Shown here: positions 35,572-45,457 of the stretch, in pieces
Position numbering within the stretch: the stretch's first letter is position 1
Layout of the letters: each line of letters starts with the position of its first letter
Source of the DNA: Kordiimonadaceae bacterium
Lineage (GTDB): Bacteria > Pseudomonadota > Alphaproteobacteria > Sphingomonadales > Emcibacteraceae
Assembly (NCBI GenBank): GCA_018675425.1
Contig: JABGYD010000048.1
Location: 1-57,128, forward strand
DNA: 57,128 nt
Reading direction: 5' to 3'
Made by a program: the position numbers and the translations under genes
Notes under the pieces: model-generated
The model's input: the letters and a program-made list of their open reading frames with translations, nothing else
The model's database searches: none
What the model was told of the DNA's origin: nothing

Positions 35572-38442
35572 ATGACAGTAGAAAATAAAATAAGTGTTAA
35601 ATCTACGACGTGTTACATGTGCGCTTGCCGCTGCGGTATTAATGTTCATCTCAAAGATGGCCGCATTAAGTATATTGAGGGAAATCCTGATCATCCGGTT
35701 AATCGTGGTGTACTGTGCGCTAAAGGTTCAGCAGGTATTATGCAGCATTATTCACCTGCAAGACTTACCGCACCGTTGAAGCGGGTTGGTCCTCGCGGAA
35801 GTGGTGAGTTCGAGGAAATATCTTGGGATGAGGCGATGAGCATTGCTACTGAAAAATTACGGGCAGTTCGTGAAAAAGATCCAAAAAGATTTGCTTTTTT
35901 TACTGGTCGCGATCAAAGCCAGGCATTGACAGGTTGGTTCTCGGCTAAGTTTGGTACGCATAATTATGCAGCCCACGGTGGTTTTTGTTCAGTAAATATG
36001 GCGGCCGCGGGGCTCTACACAATTGGCGGATCGTTTTGGGAGTTTGGCGAGCCAGACTGGGATCGTACAAAATATTTTATGATGTTTGGTGTTGCTGAGG
36101 ATCACGATTCAAATCCCATTAAAAAAGGTATAGGTAAAGTTAAGAGCCGCAAGGATACTAAGTATATTTCGGTAAACCCAATCCAAACTGGCTACGCAGC
36201 TATTGCTGATGAATGGCTTGGTATTCGACCGGGTACTGATGGTTTATTTGTAGGAGCATTAATCGCAGAATTATTAAAATCCGAACAAATAGATTGGGAA
36301 TTTTTAACTCGCTATACTAATAGCCCTTGGCTTGTGATTGATGACCCTGGGTCCGCTAAGCATGGATTATTTGCAAGAGACGAAGCGGAAAAGTCACTCT
36401 GTTATGATCTAGAGAAGGCTGCGGTTACAGAACTCATAGTTGGTAAGTCCAAACCAGCCCTAATAGGAAGCTTTAAATTAAGTGACGGTACAAAAGTCGT
36501 GCCAGCTTTTCAACATATTGTGGAGGAATTTCTGGGCGATGGCTATGAACTCACTAAGGTTGAGAAAGAAACAGGGATTAAAGCAATAGATATTGAACGT
36601 ATCGCTGCAGAAATGGCTGAGGTAGCTTTTAGTGAAGAAATTATAATTGATCAAAAATGGACTGATAGTTATGGTAATGAGCATGACCAGTTTATTGGTC
36701 GCCCTGTTTCATTCCATGCCATGCGCGGCATCGCTGCTCATAAAAATGGTTTCGAAACCTGCCGTATGATCCACCTTTTACAGATGCTTCTTGGCGCAAT
36801 TGATGGACCGGGTTCGTTTTTATATAAACCACCGTTCCCGCGGCCAACCCCTCCACATAAGAAAAATGCTACCGCTTCTGCTGCTCCTGGTGAAGTTTGT
36901 AGGGCTGAGCCACTTGGGTTTCCATCTGGCCCAGAAGATTTAGCTGTGGATGAGAATGGTGAGCCAACCCGGCTTGACAAGGCCTTTTCTTGGGAGTACC
37001 CCCTGGCAATTCATGGTATGATGCATATGTCACTTCATAATGCTTGGGCAGGCGACCCCTACAAAGTTGATGTCTTCATGATGTATATGGCAAATATGGC
37101 TTGGAACTCATCAATGAATGTCAAGAACGCCATAAAGTATATGACTGATAAAGATGCTGATACGGGCGATTATAAAATACCTTATATTATTTATTCCGAC
37201 GCATTTTATTCGGAGACTGTACCCTACGCGGACCTAATTCTTCCGGATACAACTTATCTTGAACGGTGGGACGCGATTTCTATGCTTGACCGACCTATCG
37301 GTACTGCCGAGGCAGCGGCCGACAGCATTCGCCAACCGGTATTAGAACCCGATAGGGATGTCCGCCCGTTTCAAGACGTGGTTCTCGACCTAGGTGCAAG
37401 GCTCGGCCTCCCTGGTATGGTGGATGATGATGGAAATCCGTTATACCCTGGTGGTTATAGTGATTATTTAGTTAACCACGAGCGAGCGCCTGGCGTGGGT
37501 CCTCTATCAGGATGGCGCGGCGAGGATGGTACGAGCCACGGTAAGGGGGCGCCTAATAAAAATCAGCTGAAGAAATATATCGAAAATGGTTGTTACTGGG
37601 AATTTGAGCTCGATAAAGCGGAGCGATATAATCGGTTTGCCAATCAAGCCTACTTGAAGACTGCAACAAAAATGGGCTGGATGGGTTCTCCAGATCCAAT
37701 TGTGCTTAATGTTTATAATGAAATGTTACAAAAATTTCATCTTGCAGCCGACGGTCACGGCGATCATCAGCCGCCAGATCATGCTCGGGCAAGGATCAAA
37801 AAATATTTTAATCCAGTTCCCACTTGGTACCCAGTTCAGGAACATGTGGATAATAACAGTAATGAATATCCACTATCAGCACTGACGCAACGACCTGCAC
37901 ATATGTATCATTCGTGGGGCGGTCAGAACGCTTGGCTCAGACAACTAACGTCACAAAACTATTTATATATCAACAGTAAAACGGCTACTAACCAAGGAAT
38001 TTCTGACCTTGATTGGGTCTGGGTTAGGAGCCCGCATGGTGAAGTTAAGGTGCAAGTCAAATATATGGAAGGTGTAAACCCAGGAACCGTTTGGACATGG
38101 AATGCGATCGGTAAACGACGTGGGGCGTGGGCTCTTGATAAAAATTCGCCTGAGTTTCAAAAAGCATTTTTACTTAATCATGTCATCTCAGAAAACTTGA
38201 CGACTGATGATGGTGAGGTAAGGTCAAACTCTGATCCTGTTACTGGCCAAGGGGCATGGTTTGATGCTCGAGTTAAAATTGAACGTGCAGATGATCAATC
38301 CGAGGACTTAACCTCACCAATGTTTGAGCCAGTAAAATTTTATGATAAACACAAACGCCCTGATGTCCTTAGTTATGGTTTTGATAAAGAACAAACGTTT
38401 GACCAAGCTGAACGATCCCTTGGTAAAAAGGAAGATTTATAA
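35572..38442 (+). CDS. soeA: Sulfite dehydrogenase molybdoprotein subunit SoeA
   Basis: 956 residues of the DMSO-reductase molybdoenzyme family without a Tat signal, so cytoplasmic. The N-terminal [4Fe-4S] ligands are Cys14, Cys17, Cys21 and Cys49 (CYMCACRCG, GVLCAKGS); HGGFCSVNMAA (Cys139) is the probable molybdenum-ligand region. This pattern, the absence of Tat, and the following FeS and DmsC-type anchor genes match SoeABC, which oxidises cytoplasmic sulfite to sulfate and feeds quinone. A role on thiosulfate, polysulfide or formate cannot be fully excluded. Sulfite is the expected end product of sulfur amino acid breakdown by this organism. Confidence 0.85.
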   Translation: MTVENKISVKSTTCYMCACRCGINVHLKDGRIKYIEGNPDHPVNRGVLCAKGSAGIMQHYSPARLTAPLKRVGPRGSGEFEEISWDEAMSIATEKLRAVREKDPKRFAFFTGRDQSQALTGWFSAKFGTHNYAAHGGFCSVNMAAAGLYTIGGSFWEFGEPDWDRTKYFMMFGVAEDHDSNPIKKGIGKVKSRKDTKYISVNPIQTGYAAIADEWLGIRPGTDGLFVGALIAELLKSEQIDWEFLTRYTNSPWLVIDDPGSAKHGLFARDEAEKSLCYDLEKAAVTELIVGKSKPALIGSFKLSDGTKVVPAFQHIVEEFLGDGYELTKVEKETGIKAIDIERIAAEMAEVAFSEEIIIDQKWTDSYGNEHDQFIGRPVSFHAMRGIAAHKNGFETCRMIHLLQMLLGAIDGPGSFLYKPPFPRPTPPHKKNATASAAPGEVCRAEPLGFPSGPEDLAVDENGEPTRLDKAFSWEYPLAIHGMMHMSLHNAWAGDPYKVDVFMMYMANMAWNSSMNVKNAIKYMTDKDADTGDYKIPYIIYSDAFYSETVPYADLILPDTTYLERWDAISMLDRPIGTAEAAADSIRQPVLEPDRDVRPFQDVVLDLGARLGLPGMVDDDGNPLYPGGYSDYLVNHERAPGVGPLSGWRGEDGTSHGKGAPNKNQLKKYIENGCYWEFELDKAERYNRFANQAYLKTATKMGWMGSPDPIVLNVYNEMLQKFHLAADGHGDHQPPDHARARIKKYFNPVPTWYPVQEHVDNNSNEYPLSALTQRPAHMYHSWGGQNAWLRQLTSQNYLYINSKTATNQGISDLDWVWVRSPHGEVKVQVKYMEGVNPGTVWTWNAIGKRRGAWALDKNSPEFQKAFLLNHVISENLTTDDGEVRSNSDPVTGQGAWFDARVKIERADDQSEDLTSPMFEPVKFYDKHKRPDVLSYGFDKEQTFDQAERSLGKKEDL

Positions 38443-39174
38443 ATGACCTGCCTTCCAGAAAAAACAGATAAAAAACTTGGTCTTCTAATTGACCTTAACA
38501 TCTGCGTTGGGTGCCATGCCTGCGCCGTCAGTTGTAAAGAATGGAACACAAGTGGAATAACGGGCCCTATGGAGGACCTAAAGCCATACGGCGATGATCC
38601 GAGTGGGGTTTGGTATAACCGTATTCACAGTTATGAATTTAAAAAAGAAGATGAGATTGATAGAACTGTCTACTTCCCTAAATCCTGCCTCCACTGCGAA
38701 GATGCACCGTGCGTTACTGTCTGCCCAACTGGCGCATCTTTGAAGCGTTCTGAGGATGGAATTGTGCTGGTTAATCCGGATGTTTGCATAGGATGTAAAC
38801 TATGTTCCTGGGCCTGCCCATATGGTGCACGGGAATATGACACTACTGGAGGGGTTATGCAGAAATGTACCCTTTGTGTGGATAAAATTTATGATGAAAC
38901 TGTTTCAGAAGAGCGTCGTGTTCCATCATGTGTATCTACTTGCCCTGCCGGTGCTCGTCATTTTGGTGATTTTGCTGACCCTGAGTCAAATGTTTCGCAA
39001 TTAGCTGCAGAAAATGACGCTCGTGATTTATTTCCTGAAATGGAAACAAAACCGGTTAATCAATATTTACCTCCACGTAAACGGGAACATCACGAAAGTA
39101 AAAAACTCGATCATAAAGTTTCAACTGTTAAAGATGCCTTGGTCAAATGGGCTAAATTGGATTTTACAGGATAG
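38443..39174 (+). CDS. soeB: SoeB iron-sulfur subunit
   Basis: 243 residues, beginning with the base after the soeA stop. Four [4Fe-4S] motif groups are present: CVGCHACAVSC, CLHCEDAPCVTVCP, CIGCKLCSWACP and CTLCVDKI with CVSTCP. It moves electrons from SoeA to the membrane anchor. A charged C-terminal tail (about 40 residues) is specific to this type of subunit. Co-transcribed with soeA and soeC. Confidence 0.9.
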   Translation: MTCLPEKTDKKLGLLIDLNICVGCHACAVSCKEWNTSGITGPMEDLKPYGDDPSGVWYNRIHSYEFKKEDEIDRTVYFPKSCLHCEDAPCVTVCPTGASLKRSEDGIVLVNPDVCIGCKLCSWACPYGAREYDTTGGVMQKCTLCVDKIYDETVSEERRVPSCVSTCPAGARHFGDFADPESNVSQLAAENDARDLFPEMETKPVNQYLPPRKREHHESKKLDHKVSTVKDALVKWAKLDFTG

Positions 39175-39178
39175 AACC

Positions 39179-40081
39179 ATGAACCCAGCACTATCAGTTA
39201 TCATATTTACCACTTTTTCTGGATTGGGTTACGGATTATTTATCTGGTTGACCGCGAGTATATTAATAGGAACTCCCCCGACTAATGATCAGTCAGTAAT
39301 TTCTATAGTTTTAACCTTCGTGCTTGTTTCTATCGGCTTAATATCTTCAACAGTTCATTTAGGGCACCCTGAGCGTGCGTGGCGTGCGTTTAGCCAATGG
39401 CGCACGTCCTGGTTAAGTAGGGAAGGGATTATGTCTATATTGACCTATGGTCCAATGGTTTTTATTGGTTGTAATATATACTTTAATCTTGGCTTTGATG
39501 TCTTAATTAAGCCGATGGCCATATTAGGTCTTATCGGTTCGATTATTACTGTTTTTACCACTAGCATGATTTATGCTTCACTTAAGGCTATTCCGGCTTG
39601 GCATAATAAATGGGTAGTTATTGGATATCAAGCCTATGCTATTTCAAGTGGTGGTGTTGCATATATTATGGTTGATGGGTGGCAATACTACAAAGTAGTA
39701 ATTGCTTTATTATTATTTGCTCTTCTGACTAAAATTTTAACATGGGTTTATATCGATAAGCATCGGGGTCAGTATAAGCGTGAAGATGCCCTCGGGCTTC
39801 CTGACTTTGGCAAAGCAAGTCCATTTGAACCTGCCCACAGTCAAAAAAACTATCTACAACGTGAGATGGGATATGATCTTTGTCCTAAACGTCGCGGTCT
39901 AATGCGCTGGACTGCTCTTGGCTGTGGTTTTATCTTGCCCGCTTTATTGCTCTATATTGGCTTTCCTCTCACGCCAATCATAACTTTGATTTGTCTCGGT
40001 GGGATGATGGCAGAACGCTGGCTTTTCTTTGCGGAAGCGGAACATGTAGTTCGGCTATATTATGATAGAGACAGTATTTAA
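39179..40081 (+). CDS. soeC: SoeC membrane anchor, DmsC-like
   Basis: 300 residues from ATG 39179 with AGGATAG upstream, 4 bases after soeB. A longer open frame reaches back to 39014 but overlaps soeB and lacks a ribosome site. About eight hydrophobic helices, with HLGHPERAWRAFSQWRTSWLSR early on, the DmsC-family signature. It holds SoeAB at the inner face of the membrane and passes electrons to quinone. Confidence 0.9.
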   Translation: MNPALSVIIFTTFSGLGYGLFIWLTASILIGTPPTNDQSVISIVLTFVLVSIGLISSTVHLGHPERAWRAFSQWRTSWLSREGIMSILTYGPMVFIGCNIYFNLGFDVLIKPMAILGLIGSIITVFTTSMIYASLKAIPAWHNKWVVIGYQAYAISSGGVAYIMVDGWQYYKVVIALLLFALLTKILTWVYIDKHRGQYKREDALGLPDFGKASPFEPAHSQKNYLQREMGYDLCPKRRGLMRWTALGCGFILPALLLYIGFPLTPIITLICLGGMMAERWLFFAEAEHVVRLYYDRDSI

Positions 40082-40152
40082 TATAATTCATTAGCATTAT
40101 AAGAAATCGATCGTTATGTAATTACATATTGTTATTTATTAGGTATTCTAAA

Positions 40153-42306
40153 ATGATTAAAATTCAGTTTGTTGCAGCCTTGATATGTTCAGCTGTGGTG
40201 ATATCTTATTCTGCATCTGGCCAAGAGGCGAAAAGCGATACTTCAGTTATTACCTATGATAAAGAATATTTTATTAAATATGATCCTTTAACATTGCTTG
40301 ATATGCTTCAACGTGTTCCAGGTGTACAAACTATCCTTGACAGTAATCGTCGTCAGGGAGGTGGTGGTACTAGCAGTGGTGGGCAGCAAGAACGTGGTTT
40401 TGGTTCTGGCGGAGATCAGATTTTAATCAACAATAAGCGTCTTGCTGGTAAAGCAAATAATATCGATAGCACGTTACAGCGCATTTCCGCGGCCCAAGTT
40501 CAACGGGTTGAAATTATTCGAGGTGCATCTGGAGGCCTTGATGTTCAGAGCCAGGGTCTAGTTGTAAATATTATTATGGATGAGGGCGCATCCACATCAA
40601 GTACATTTTGGAAATTAGGAGGTCGTTATTCAGACGGTTATGTATTTTCACCAGAAATGCAGCTTTCTCATAATGGATCGGCTGAAAACATTGATTATAT
40701 TCTCGGCGTTGAGGCTAAACAAGGGCAACATATAGAACATCGTGATGATACATTCTATACTCCGGCAGGGGTGGTAAAGAATAAATCTGAACGGAAAACT
40801 GATAATTTATATAAGACGCTAAGGTTTAACGCTAATCTTACATATAGCCCTGAAAGTGGAGATGAACTGCGTTTGAATGGCCAGTTTGAACCTGGAAAAT
40901 ACACTAAGCTGGAGCCACGCTTTAGTGAAAATGTAGGTTCGGCTCGTGAATTTAAAAACTGGGGTGAGAGCCAAACTTCAGAAAAGTGGGAAATTGGTGG
41001 TGACTACACTAAAAAGATTGTTGGGCTTGGCACATGGAAAACATTATTTATTGCTAATCGGGATCGTATTAATAAACAGGAACTTTTTGAGAATATATTA
41101 GGTGTGGGGAATGTACCCATATTTAAAAACAATCAATTTAGGGTTAAGAAAGAAAAGATTTTAAGAAGCTCACTAACAATGGTGATTGGTAATAACCATA
41201 TTATTGAGGTTGGCGGTGAAGCCGCTATCAATAATTTTAATAAACTATTTACTAGTCAAGATTTTAGTGCCGGTGCCTATAGCCTCAGCGTCAATGATGA
41301 TGTGACAGTTAAAGAAAATCGTTATGAAATTTTTGCAAATCATACCTATAATATTTCACCTAAAATGGTACTTCAGAGCTCTCTTATTGGGGAGTTCTCA
41401 AAAATTAGCAGTTTAACTGTCCCACTCGCGGGTGGAAATATTCAGAAATCTACGAATTTTAAATTTCTTAAACCACGGTTTGATTTCCGCTACGATTTTT
41501 CAGAACGGGATCAATTGCGAGTATCTGTGGAAAAGAAAGTTAGCCAGCTGGATTTCCAAAACTTTGTTGCTACATACGATGTGTCAAATGATGTGTTGCG
41601 CCTTGGTAATACTGGAATTGTCCCTGAAAAATCATGGAACTATAACCTCACTTATGAACATCGCTTGCCTAATGATGCCGGTGCATTGCAGGTTGAACTC
41701 TTTTATCGTGACCTTACTGATTATATTGAGCTTGTGGATTTTACAAAATTCTCTGATGGATCAGGTGCCCCAATTCCTCGTGCCAAAATCATTCCTATTT
41801 CAAAGTCAGGAAATATAGCGTCAGCTCATGCATATGGAATTAAAACTACAGGAAGTTTGCGTCTCGGTTTTGTAGGTCTTCCGGAAGCAGTGGTTAGCGT
41901 TAATCATGTTTGGGAAGATACGAATGTTATGGATCAGTTCAGTGGAATCCAACGTCCATTTAAATGGAAAGCTGACCACGAGGTTAAGTTTAATTTTCGC
42001 CATGACATAACTGATTTAGGGCTTTCATATGGATTTAATGGAACTATTAAAGGTCAAAATGGTCGCTATGAAATTAATGAAGTGGCTAGTACTGATAATG
42101 GCGGTCTCTATGAAGCTTTTGCAGAGCTAAAAGTCTGGAATGGCTTTAAACTAATCTTAAAATTTGAGCACATCACTCCACTTAAATATACAACTGATGT
42201 GAAGGTTTATAAGGATCATGTCCGTTATAATGAGATTTCTCAACTTGAAACAGGGAATTGGAACTACGTAAAAGAATACTCAGTTCATTTGCAAGGTACT
42301 TTTTAA
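40153..42306 (+). CDS. TonB-dependent outer-membrane receptor
   Basis: 717 residues from ATG 40153 (a TTG at 40129 is possible). Signal peptide MIKIQFVAALICSAVVISYSA; plug domain from about 35 to 155 (YDPLTLLDMLQRVPGVQTIL, GDQILINNKRLAGKANNIDS, RVEIIRGASGG), then a beta-barrel to the terminal phenylalanine in EYSVHLQGTF. A Gly-rich insert (RRQGGGGTSSGGQQERGFG) is in the plug. It imports an iron chelate, vitamin or other large ligand; which one is unknown. It follows soeC by 71 bases and its stop overlaps the convergent CoA-transferase stop by 4. Confidence 0.92.
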   Translation: MIKIQFVAALICSAVVISYSASGQEAKSDTSVITYDKEYFIKYDPLTLLDMLQRVPGVQTILDSNRRQGGGGTSSGGQQERGFGSGGDQILINNKRLAGKANNIDSTLQRISAAQVQRVEIIRGASGGLDVQSQGLVVNIIMDEGASTSSTFWKLGGRYSDGYVFSPEMQLSHNGSAENIDYILGVEAKQGQHIEHRDDTFYTPAGVVKNKSERKTDNLYKTLRFNANLTYSPESGDELRLNGQFEPGKYTKLEPRFSENVGSAREFKNWGESQTSEKWEIGGDYTKKIVGLGTWKTLFIANRDRINKQELFENILGVGNVPIFKNNQFRVKKEKILRSSLTMVIGNNHIIEVGGEAAINNFNKLFTSQDFSAGAYSLSVNDDVTVKENRYEIFANHTYNISPKMVLQSSLIGEFSKISSLTVPLAGGNIQKSTNFKFLKPRFDFRYDFSERDQLRVSVEKKVSQLDFQNFVATYDVSNDVLRLGNTGIVPEKSWNYNLTYEHRLPNDAGALQVELFYRDLTDYIELVDFTKFSDGSGAPIPRAKIIPISKSGNIASAHAYGIKTTGSLRLGFVGLPEAVVSVNHVWEDTNVMDQFSGIQRPFKWKADHEVKFNFRHDITDLGLSYGFNGTIKGQNGRYEINEVASTDNGGLYEAFAELKVWNGFKLILKFEHITPLKYTTDVKVYKDHVRYNEISQLETGNWNYVKEYSVHLQGTF

Positions 42307-43439
42307 CGCTTCAGCTTAGGTGGCGCTTTTGTATAAACCATTGGCGTTTTTGAATATCTGATCGGATTAGCGATAATGGGAATTATTTCTCCGTCGCATG
42401 TTTTTATTTCCTTTAGGATACCTCGATTTTTTACATGAGGATCATTTAAAATATCAGCTAGTGTATTCACTGGACCGCAGGGTACACCGTGCTTTTCTAA
42501 AAGTTTCATCCACTTATTAGAGCTTTTTTCTTTTATTATACTTTCTATTTCTGGCACAAGAATATTTCTGTTTACGACGCGACAAGCATTAGTTTTATAG
42601 CGGGAATCTTTATGCCATTTGCGTTCTACTAGTATTGAAAATTTTTCAAATTGATTATCATTACCAATGGCTATAACGATATCACCGTCTGTCGTTTTAA
42701 AGTTCTGGTAGGGAACAATACTGATATGACTATTACCATGACGCTCAGGATCCTTACCATTAAATATGTAATTAGAGGTATGGTTAGCAAGCATTGCGAT
42801 TTGACAATCAAGAAGTGCAAGATCAATATACTGACCTTCACCCGTCTGATCACGGTGGGTTAGGGCACCAAGTATACCAACAGTTGCGTACATGCCTGTC
42901 ATTAAGTCTGCAATTGCTACACCAACCTTTTGCGGCCCTCCACCATTTTCATCACTTTCACCAGTAATACTCATCAGGCCACCCATTGCCTGAATCATAA
43001 AATCATAGCCAGCGCGTTCCGCATAGGGGCCAGATTGACCGAATCCTGTGATAGAACAGTATATAATTTCAGGATTTAATATTGATAAGCTTTGGTAATC
43101 AAGACCATACTTTTTAAGGCCACCAACTTTATAATTTTCTACAAGAATATCAGAATTTTTTACAAGATCATAAATTTCTGTCTGACCCGTTTTAGTTGTT
43201 ATATCTATAAAAAGGGATGTTTTGTTACGGTTAGTAGAATGAAAATAAGTAGCGTCCCCGTCAGATCCATCCTCATTTTTTTGAAAAGGAGGTCCCCAGT
43301 TTCGGGTGTCGTCACCGCTATGGGGGTTCTCAATTTTTATTACCTCAGCTCCCATATCTCCGAGCATTTGCGTGGACCAAGGTCCTGCAAGGATACGGCT
43401 CAAATCAAGAACTCTGATATGGGAAAGTGGCCCGGCCAT
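42303..43439 (-). CDS. Class III (CaiB/BaiF) CoA-transferase, likely glutarate CoA-transferase
   Basis: 378 residues. Family motifs: LSRILAGPWSTQMLGDMGAE, VIKIENPHSGDDTRNWGPPF, DILVENYKVGGLKKYGLDY and GQYIDLALLDCQIAMLAN with the catalytic aspartate in the last. Directly downstream (2 bases) of a glutaryl-CoA dehydrogenase-like gene. In humans the class III enzyme SUGCT transfers CoA from succinyl-CoA to glutarate, so the same job is a good inference here. Cytoplasmic. Confidence 0.88.
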   Translation of the reverse strand: MAGPLSHIRVLDLSRILAGPWSTQMLGDMGAEVIKIENPHSGDDTRNWGPPFQKNEDGSDGDATYFHSTNRNKTSLFIDITTKTGQTEIYDLVKNSDILVENYKVGGLKKYGLDYQSLSILNPEIIYCSITGFGQSGPYAERAGYDFMIQAMGGLMSITGESDENGGGPQKVGVAIADLMTGMYATVGILGALTHRDQTGEGQYIDLALLDCQIAMLANHTSNYIFNGKDPERHGNSHISIVPYQNFKTTDGDIVIAIGNDNQFEKFSILVERKWHKDSRYKTNACRVVNRNILVPEIESIIKEKSSNKWMKLLEKHGVPCGPVNTLADILNDPHVKNRGILKEIKTCDGEIIPIIANPIRYSKTPMVYTKAPPKLKR

Positions 43440-43441
43440 AG

Positions 43442-44623
43442 TTAGAAAGCATTAATGCCTGTTTGAAGGCGACCAAGGATCAAGGCGTGAATATCATGTG
43501 TGCCTTCGTAAGTATTAACTGCTTCCAAATTCATAACGTGTCGGATCACATGAAACTCGTCAGCAATACCGTTACCACCGTGCATATCGCGAGCGGCGCG
43601 TGCGATATCGAGTGCCTTTCCACAGTTGTTTCGCTTTAGAAGTGAAATAGCGTCTGGAGATAATTTTTCTTGATCCATTAAGCGACCTGCCTGTACGCAG
43701 GAATGAAGACCCAGGGTGATTTCCGTTTGCATATCCGCGAGTTTCTTCTGTATCAGTTGATTAGCTGCAAGCGGTTTTCCGAACTGTTTACGGTCTAATG
43801 TATATTGGCGTGCGGCATGCCAACAAAATTCTGCGGCCCCCAGTGTTCCCCAAGCAATACCATAGCGTGCATTCGAAAGGCAACCAAGCGGTCCTTTCAT
43901 CCCATGAATATTTGGAAGAATATTATCTTCAGGTACAAACACGTCTTCCATAACTATTTCACCAGTATCTGAGGCGCGTAGGGAGAATTTACCTTCAATT
44001 TTGGGGGCACTTAAACCTTTCATCTCTTTATCAAGAATGAAGCCACGGACAATTCCCTCATCGTTTTTACCCCAAACCACAAAAACATCTGCGATAGGAC
44101 TATTGGTAATCCACATTTTAGTGCCGTTTAGAAGAAATCCTCCATCAACAGATTTTGCCCGGGTCTGTATGCTTGATGGATCGGAACCGGAATTGGGTTC
44201 TGTCAGCCCAAAGCAACCGATTAGCTCGGCGGTGGCTAGTTTAGGAAGGTATTTTTTCTTTTGTTCTTCAGAGCCATAAGCATAAATTGGGTACATGACC
44301 AGTGAACTTTGCACTGACATAGCACTACGGTAACCACTATCAACAGCTTCTACCTCACGGGCAATTAGACCATAGGAAACATAACCAACACCAGCACAGT
44401 TAAAACCGTCAATAGTTGGGCCTAAAAATCCCATTTCACCCATTTTGCTCATGAGGTTGCGGTCAAATTTTTCATGACGATTGGCTTCTAGGATGCCAGG
44501 CATTAATTCTGATTGACAAAAAGCCTTAGCTTGATCACGTATCATACGCTCTTCTTCGGTTAGGCTCTCTTCTAGTAGGAGTACATCATCCCACGGTGCT
44601 GATTTCCATGCGGTTGCATTCAT
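43442..44623 (-). CDS. gcdH: Glutaryl-CoA dehydrogenase-like acyl-CoA dehydrogenase
   Basis: 393 residues from ATG 44623 (GGAGAAAA upstream; overlaps the previous gene by ATGA). Acyl-CoA dehydrogenase motifs: [50 protein letters not shown] and the catalytic Glu in [17 protein letters not shown]. Together with the Arg in the [16 protein letters not shown] region these are typical of decarboxylating glutaryl-CoA dehydrogenase. Converts glutaryl-CoA to crotonyl-CoA in lysine and tryptophan breakdown. Paired with the CoA-transferase that would make its substrate. Confidence 0.93.
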   Translation of the reverse strand: MNATAWKSAPWDDVLLLEESLTEEERMIRDQAKAFCQSELMPGILEANRHEKFDRNLMSKMGEMGFLGPTIDGFNCAGVGYVSYGLIAREVEAVDSGYRSAMSVQSSLVMYPIYAYGSEEQKKKYLPKLATAELIGCFGLTEPNSGSDPSSIQTRAKSVDGGFLLNGTKMWITNSPIADVFVVWGKNDEGIVRGFILDKEMKGLSAPKIEGKFSLRASDTGEIVMEDVFVPEDNILPNIHGMKGPLGCLSNARYGIAWGTLGAAEFCWHAARQYTLDRKQFGKPLAANQLIQKKLADMQTEITLGLHSCVQAGRLMDQEKLSPDAISLLKRNNCGKALDIARAARDMHGGNGIADEFHVIRHVMNLEAVNTYEGTHDIHALILGRLQTGINAF

Positions 44624-45186
44624 TTTCTGTTTTCTCCAGGTGTCCACAAAACATCGCCTTTACCATCATCATTTGTTTTGCGGCTCATTATAAACAAATG
44701 ATCAGAAAGACGATTTAAATATTTTATTGTAATTGGTGAAATTTCAACTTCTTCGGCGGCAGCAACTAATAGTCTCTCGGCACGCCTGACTATAGTTCTT
44801 GAGAGATGTAGATACGCGCTAGCCTTTGATCCACCAGGGAGAACAAATGAATTTAATGGCGAAATATTCTCATTCATTTGATCTATTTCATGCTCCAGGC
44901 GGTCCACCTGTTCTTGCGTAACCCTGAGGGCACTATCTTCAAATTTAGACCCCGTTGGCATTGATACGTCAGCACCAAGATCAAAAAGATCGTTTTGAAT
45001 ACGTGAAAGCATATCATCCTCGCTACCCTGCGTGTGCATTCTGGCAAGGCCAATCGTTGCATTGCTTTCATCGACTGTGCCGTAGGCTTCAATTCTCTGA
45101 TTATATTTTTTTGCTCGAGTACCGTCTGTGAGGGAGGTCTCTCCCTTATCCCCACCCCGAGTATATATTTTATCAATTTTTACCAT
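44620..45186 (-). CDS. Cob(I)alamin adenosyltransferase, PduO type
   Basis: 188 residues. Opens with [17 protein letters not shown], the ATP-binding motif of PduO/MMAB enzymes, with [16 protein letters not shown] and [28 protein letters not shown] further on. Attaches the adenosyl group to cobalamin, needed for adenosyl-B12 enzymes such as methylmalonyl-CoA mutase. Nine bases after the HIG1-type gene and overlapping gcdH. No B12 enzyme is seen in this window. Confidence 0.95.
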   Translation of the reverse strand: MVKIDKIYTRGGDKGETSLTDGTRAKKYNQRIEAYGTVDESNATIGLARMHTQGSEDDMLSRIQNDLFDLGADVSMPTGSKFEDSALRVTQEQVDRLEHEIDQMNENISPLNSFVLPGGSKASAYLHLSRTIVRRAERLLVAAAEEVEISPITIKYLNRLSDHLFIMSRKTNDDGKGDVLWTPGENRK

Positions 45187-45195
45187 TTTTGCACT

Positions 45196-45387
45196 TTAAC
45201 TTCTAATCCAAACATAGAGAATAATGAGTAAAATTGATATAAATTGCGATAAGACGCGATAACGCATCATCATATTACTTTTTCTGCCATCATCTTCAGC
45301 CTTTGTCATCGTAAATGTGCCGGCAAACATAATGCCAACAGTCAGGACTATACTGATAGGTATTATAATTTCTAATATACTTTGCAT
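45196..45387 (-). CDS. HIG1-domain twin-helix small membrane protein
   Basis: 63 residues with two membrane helices (ILEIIIPISIVLTVGIMFAG and FISILLIILYVWIRS) joined by a loop containing NMMMRYRVLSQ, the HIG1 signature. HIG1 proteins bind respiratory complexes in mitochondria; the role in bacteria is less clear. The order HIG1 - cobalamin adenosyltransferase is typical of alphaproteobacteria. Confidence 0.87.
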   Translation of the reverse strand: MQSILEIIIPISIVLTVGIMFAGTFTMTKAEDDGRKSNMMMRYRVLSQFISILLIILYVWIRS

Positions 45388-45457
45388 GAAGCCATCCTGT
45401 TTTTTATTATAGTCCTAATATAAGTCTTATTGCGATTATTTCTAGGGGCACTATTGT

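Noticed and set aside
39014-39178. N-terminal extension of soeC by 55 codons
   Set aside because: It overlaps soeB in another frame and has no ribosome site; the ATG at 39179 has AGGATAG and matches family length.
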